From the NCBI RefSeq assembly GCF_900100735.1, contig NZ_FNCJ01000008.1, positions 124,001 to 188,000 on the forward strand: a stretch of 64,000 nt of DNA, read 5' to 3'. Origin of the DNA: Paraburkholderia phenazinium. GTDB lineage: Bacteria > Pseudomonadota > Gammaproteobacteria > Burkholderiales > Burkholderiaceae. The notes under the pieces are model-generated. The model worked only from the letters and a program-made list of their open reading frames with translations. It was not told the origin of the DNA and ran no database searches. The translations under genes were made by a program, and so were the position numbers. Shown piece by piece: positions 61,387 to 64,000 of the stretch (the stretch's first letter is position 1; the number at the start of each line of letters is the position of its first letter).

Positions 61387-62178
61387 ATGGCGCTACGCAA
61401 ACCTCACGGCAAACCGGGCAGCACGCTAGCGTCGCATGGCGATGCCATCCTCAAGGATGCCCACAAGGCATTGAAGGATCCGGCGCGGCGCCTGCTCGGC
61501 AAGCGGATTCTCTCGCTCGGCGGGCTCGCCCTGCTATCCGGCTGCGATCTGAATACCGACAAGTCGGTCAATACGATGCTGCGCCGGATCTCGTTCTTCA
61601 ACGACGAGGTGCAGGCCCTGCTGTTCGATCCGAACCGGATGGCGCCGACCTATCCGGAGTCGATGATCACGCGGCCGTTTCCCTTCAACGCGTTCTATGA
61701 CATCGACGATGTCCCGGACGTCGACGCCGCCACCTACCGCCTCCAGGTAGGCGGTCTCGCGAACGGCAAACGCGTATGGACGCTCGATGAGTTGCACGCG
61801 TTGCCGCAGCAGGATCAGATCACGCGGCATATCTGCATTGAAGGATGGAGCGCAATTGGCCGCTGGGGCGGCGTGCGCTTTGCCGATTTCCTCAAGCGAG
61901 CCGGCGCCGACACCACCGCGCGCTTCGTCGCGTTGCATTGCGCCGACAACTACTGGACAAGTATCGACATGCCCACCGCGCTGCATGCGCAGACGCTGCT
62001 TACGCTCACCTACGACGGCCAGGTGCTGCCGCAGAAGTATGGCTTTCCGATGAAGCTGCGCATGCCCACCAAGCTCGGCTACAAGAATCCCAAGCATATC
62101 GTCGCGATCACGGTGACGAACGAATATCCCGGCGGTTACTGGGAGAACCAGGGCTACAACTGGTTCGGCGGTTCCTGA
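61387..62178 (+). CDS. Molybdopterin-dependent oxidoreductase (sulfite-oxidase fold)
   Basis: 263 residues. The molybdenum-ligating cysteine is in RHICIEGWSAIGRWGG (about residue 156), with the fold's GVRFADFL, HCADNYWTSIDM and C-terminal KNPKHIVAITVTNEYPGGYW. A hydrophobic segment ending LALLSGC (Cys about 56) preceded by a long basic N-terminus looks like an unusual export or lipoprotein signal. GAGGACG precedes ATG 61387. Partner of the cytochrome b subunit just upstream. Related to MsrP/YedY, but the partner is not MsrQ-like; substrate unknown. Confidence 0.88.
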   Translation: MALRKPHGKPGSTLASHGDAILKDAHKALKDPARRLLGKRILSLGGLALLSGCDLNTDKSVNTMLRRISFFNDEVQALLFDPNRMAPTYPESMITRPFPFNAFYDIDDVPDVDAATYRLQVGGLANGKRVWTLDELHALPQQDQITRHICIEGWSAIGRWGGVRFADFLKRAGADTTARFVALHCADNYWTSIDMPTALHAQTLLTLTYDGQVLPQKYGFPMKLRMPTKLGYKNPKHIVAITVTNEYPGGYWENQGYNWFGGS

Positions 62179-62222
62179 GCGGCATCCTGACTTTCAACTC
62201 AACCACATTGCACGGAGGTTCC

Positions 62223-62837
62223 ATGTCCATTCGCCTGAAACTCGGCGTTACCCTTGTGACGCTAGCATTCGCCGGCGTTGCGCTTGCGCAGACGCCAGCC
62301 GTCAAACCCACGCGGATTCGCGGCGAAGTCGTCTCGCTCAACGGCGACGTCCTGCAGGTGCATCGCCGCAGCGGCGATACGGTCTCGATCGACCTGGCGC
62401 CGAACGTCGGCATTTCGGCGGTCAAGGCGATGCAACTGGCCGATATCAAACCCGGCTCGTTCATCGGCACGGCAGCCACCACGGGAACCGACGGCAAGCT
62501 GACCGCCACCGAAGTGGTGGTGTTTCCGGAAGCCGCGCGCGGCACCGGTGAAGGTCATTACGCGTGGGACCTGGGGCCTAACAGCTCGATGACGAACGCG
62601 AACGTCGACGAGGTGGCCGAGGGCACCAACGGCCGCGATCTGAAGCTGTCGTACAAGGGCGGCAACAACGTGGTGACGGTGCCGCCGAATGTACCGGTCG
62701 TGACCTTTACACCAGCTAACCGCACCGATCTGACGGCGGGGAAGAAGGTGTTCGTGGTCGCCACGCCCGCGGCGCAGGGGGCGTTTGTGGCGCAACGGGT
62801 GGTGGTCGAAAAGGATGGGGTCGCGCCGCCAATGTGA
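62223..62837 (+). CDS. Secreted protein of unknown function, DUF5666-like
   Basis: 204 residues. A Sec signal (LKLGVTLVTLAFAGVALAQ, cleavage after LAQ-type site near residue 22) is followed by a beta-rich body with RIRGEVVSLNGDVLQVHRRS, ADIKPGSFIGTAATTGTDG, and PNVPVVTFTPANRTDLTAGK repeats of OB/SH3-like character. GGAGG precedes ATG 62223. It follows the molybdoenzyme by 44 bases and is probably in the same transcript. Assignment to a family is tentative. Confidence 0.7.
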   Translation: MSIRLKLGVTLVTLAFAGVALAQTPAVKPTRIRGEVVSLNGDVLQVHRRSGDTVSIDLAPNVGISAVKAMQLADIKPGSFIGTAATTGTDGKLTATEVVVFPEAARGTGEGHYAWDLGPNSSMTNANVDEVAEGTNGRDLKLSYKGGNNVVTVPPNVPVVTFTPANRTDLTAGKKVFVVATPAAQGAFVAQRVVVEKDGVAPPM

Positions 62838-62838
62838 G

Positions 62839-62863
62839 CGTGGGCGCCGGCTCGGCGCCCACG
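62839..62863. terminator. Hairpin between convergent genes
   Basis: CGTGGGCGCC-ggctc-GGCGCCCACG is a perfect 10-bp stem one base after the stop of the secreted-protein gene and before the convergent osmC. No T run, but a good bidirectional terminator candidate. Confidence 0.6.
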
Positions 62864-62902
62864 TGCCTGTCTACGTGGAACGGTTTATCTGCTGTCCTGC
62901 GC

Positions 62903-63328
62903 TCAGGTTTCGAGGGTCGCATCCATGGTGATGGTGGCCTTCAGCACCTTGGAGACCGGGCAACCGGCCTTGGCGTCCGCCGTGGCTTTTTCGAACGCAG
63001 CCCGGTCGCCGCCGGGGATTTTCACCTTGACGTCGAGATGAACCGCGCTGATGGCGAAGCCGCCGTCGGCCTTGTCGAGCGTCAAGGTGGCCGTAGTGCC
63101 GATGCGTTCGGGCTTGATACCCGCCTTACCCAGCTCCGCCGAAAGCGCCATGGAGAAGCACCCGGCATGCGCCGCCGCGATCAACTCTTCCGGGTTGGTG
63201 CCGATGCCGTTCTCAAAACGCGTCGCGAACGAATACTGGGTGTCCTTCAGAACCCCGCTGTCAGTAGAAATCGTGCCTTTTCCGTCCTGCAGGCCGCCTT
63301 GCCAGACCGCTGATGCCTTGCGCTTCAT
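62903..63328 (-). CDS. osmC: OsmC-family peroxidase
   Basis: 141 residues. The two redox cysteines of OsmC/Ohr are present: AAHAGCFSMALSAELG and ADAKAGCPVSKVLKA. The N-terminal MKRKASAVWQGGLQDGKGTI matches OsmC rather than Ohr. ATG 63328 has GGAGAGAG upstream. It reduces organic hydroperoxides in the cytoplasm. Confidence 0.93.
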   Translation of the reverse strand: MKRKASAVWQGGLQDGKGTISTDSGVLKDTQYSFATRFENGIGTNPEELIAAAHAGCFSMALSAELGKAGIKPERIGTTATLTLDKADGGFAISAVHLDVKVKIPGGDRAAFEKATADAKAGCPVSKVLKATITMDATLET

Positions 63329-63565
63329 CGCTCTCTCCATAGGTGCCCTGTCGGCGCTGCTGTGCTACTCACCTGGACGCCTGCCGCAACACGGTCACGC
63401 CCGGGTTCTTGCGGGTTCGGCGGCGGTCGATGCATGCCACGCAGCGCGACAGACGCGGGCGTAGACCGAACTTCATCATAGGCGCTTATGAGGGTTGGCG
63501 GCGGCGAGGGACGATGGGCGTTTCGCAGGCCGCCGCGTCCCCTCGACCAAGCGACCTTGCACGAA
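63329..63565. other. Intergenic region, no gene seen
   Basis: About 240 bases between osmC and the repeats of the terminal gene. The sequence is GC-rich with no supported ORF. Confidence 0.45.
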
Positions 63566-63566
63566 T

Positions 63567-63646
63567 TTATACCTTAACATTTAATAACAAGGTATAAGTT
63601 TGACCGGGCATGATTTATACCCTAAGATAAGATCGTAAGGTATAAA
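63567..63646. promoter_or_regulatory. Two TTATACC/GGTATAA inverted repeats upstream of the nucleotidyltransferase gene
   Basis: TTATACCTT-(13 nt)-AAGGTATAA at 63567-63597 and TTTATACC-(17 nt)-GGTATAAA at 63614-63646 are two dyads built from one half-site. The last ends 11 bases before the start codon, so they overlap the promoter. This is typical of autorepressed gene pairs. The binder is unknown; it may lie beyond the window. Confidence 0.72.
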
Positions 63647-63657
63647 CGGTATCGTTC

Positions 63658-64000
63658 ATGGCCGACTTTCACAACGACGCATTGCAAACGCTGTACTCCT
63701 CGGTGACCGAGCGCGCCGGCACGCAAGCGCGCGTTCCGTTGCATTCCCCGGGATCGGCCGCGCAAAAGACCGTCGACGGCAAAACGTACCTCTACTGGCG
63801 CGTGTATCTGGCCTCGGGAAAACACAAGGAAACCTCGCTGGGCCGCGCGGGAGAGCCAGATACCGAGGCAGCTCTCGAAGCCAGACTGCTGGAGAGCGCG
63901 GAAATGCGCGCCCTCGGCGCCGACGTTCAGGTGCTGCGCAAGGCAGGCTTTGCTGCGGCGGACAACTCGTCTGCGCTCACCATTGCGACGCTTTTCAATG
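63658..64000 (+). CDS. GSU2403-type nucleotidyltransferase-fold protein (partial)
   Basis: The first 114 residues run off the window. The N-terminus (LQTLYSSVTERAG, VDGKTYLYWRVYLASGKHKETSLG, LRKAGFAAADNSSALTIATLFN) resembles the NTP_transf_8/GSU2403 family, whose members keep a polymerase-beta-like fold and are of unknown function. The catalytic GS-x-D region would lie further downstream and is not visible. The ATG is at 63658; two inverted repeats lie directly upstream. Confidence 0.65.
   Translation, partial: MADFHNDALQTLYSSVTERAGTQARVPLHSPGSAAQKTVDGKTYLYWRVYLASGKHKETSLGRAGEPDTEAALEARLLESAEMRALGADVQVLRKAGFAAADNSSALTIATLFN

Noticed and set aside
1..64000. CRISPR arrays, tRNA/rRNA genes, complete insertion sequences, prophage modules
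   Set aside because: No regularly spaced repeats, no cloverleaf-like sequence, no transposase, integrase or phage structural motif was recognised by eye.

Overview
The window is high-GC, densely coded chromosomal DNA. Its gene repertoire points to a Burkholderiaceae member, most likely Burkholderia/Paraburkholderia: a rhlA/rhlB/rhlC rhamnolipid locus with built-in exporter genes, a LuxI/RsaM-like/LuxR quorum-sensing island, an RpfF/RpfR (BDSF) pair, an acoXABC operon with its own lipoate synthase, and a FUSC-family protein. The genus is inferred from gene content only. No rRNA, tRNA, CRISPR array or intact insertion sequence was seen.

Left part (1-7.6 kb): a carbohydrate ABC importer (two permeases and a binding protein on minus, ATPase divergent on plus). 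It is followed by a decayed stretch (about 4.08-7.02 kb) with remnants of DUF2889, HpcH/HpaI-like, AraC, HAD and LysR genes, one intact HAD hydrolase, and a small membrane-protein ORF. An RcnB-like gene follows.

8-26 kb: the acetoin dehydrogenase operon acoX-acoA-acoB-acoC-lipA (minus) sits behind a near-consensus sigma-54 promoter. Palindromic GAGAC/GTCTC sites lie between it and the divergent activator gene acoR. Next come a second-copy-like lspA, an MFS transporter, the lactate-utilisation operon lutABC with a textbook sigma-70 promoter overlapped by TGGTC/GACCA operators and its GntR/FadR-type regulator, a lytic transglycosylase, an AruH-like aminotransferase and an rpoN (sigma-54) gene.

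26-46 kb: stress-type small genes (BON, PA2169-type, DUF1488, truncated PfpI/DJ-1), HAD phosphatase, FUSC, aldo/keto reductase, a 1.49-kaa Lhr helicase, the convergent rpfR and rpfF genes (BDSF receptor/c-di-GMP enzyme and BDSF synthase), an M20 peptidase, LysE exporter, GNAT, DUF2158, and a TetR plus DHA2 drug-exporter pair.

46.6-57.3 kb: an 8.1-kb tightly coupled operon reads rhlA - ICMT-like methyltransferase - rhlB - EmrB-type MFS - rhlC - NodT-type outer-membrane lipoprotein - EmrA/HlyD adaptor. It encodes rhamnolipid synthesis plus a complete tripartite exporter, and includes an unexpected methyltransferase. Immediately upstream lie luxI (with a lux box), an RsaM-like repressor and luxR. 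Rhamnolipid output is therefore plausibly AHL-controlled, and the nearby RpfF/RpfR pair could add BDSF and c-di-GMP input.

57.3-64 kb: two strong intrinsic terminators that may end small RNAs, a tryptophan/phenylalanine-2-monooxygenase-like flavoenzyme with a divergent LuxR-type regulator, a cytochrome b plus molybdopterin oxidoreductase pair with a periplasmic protein, an OsmC peroxidase, and at the edge a GSU2403-type nucleotidyltransferase gene preceded by two large inverted repeats.
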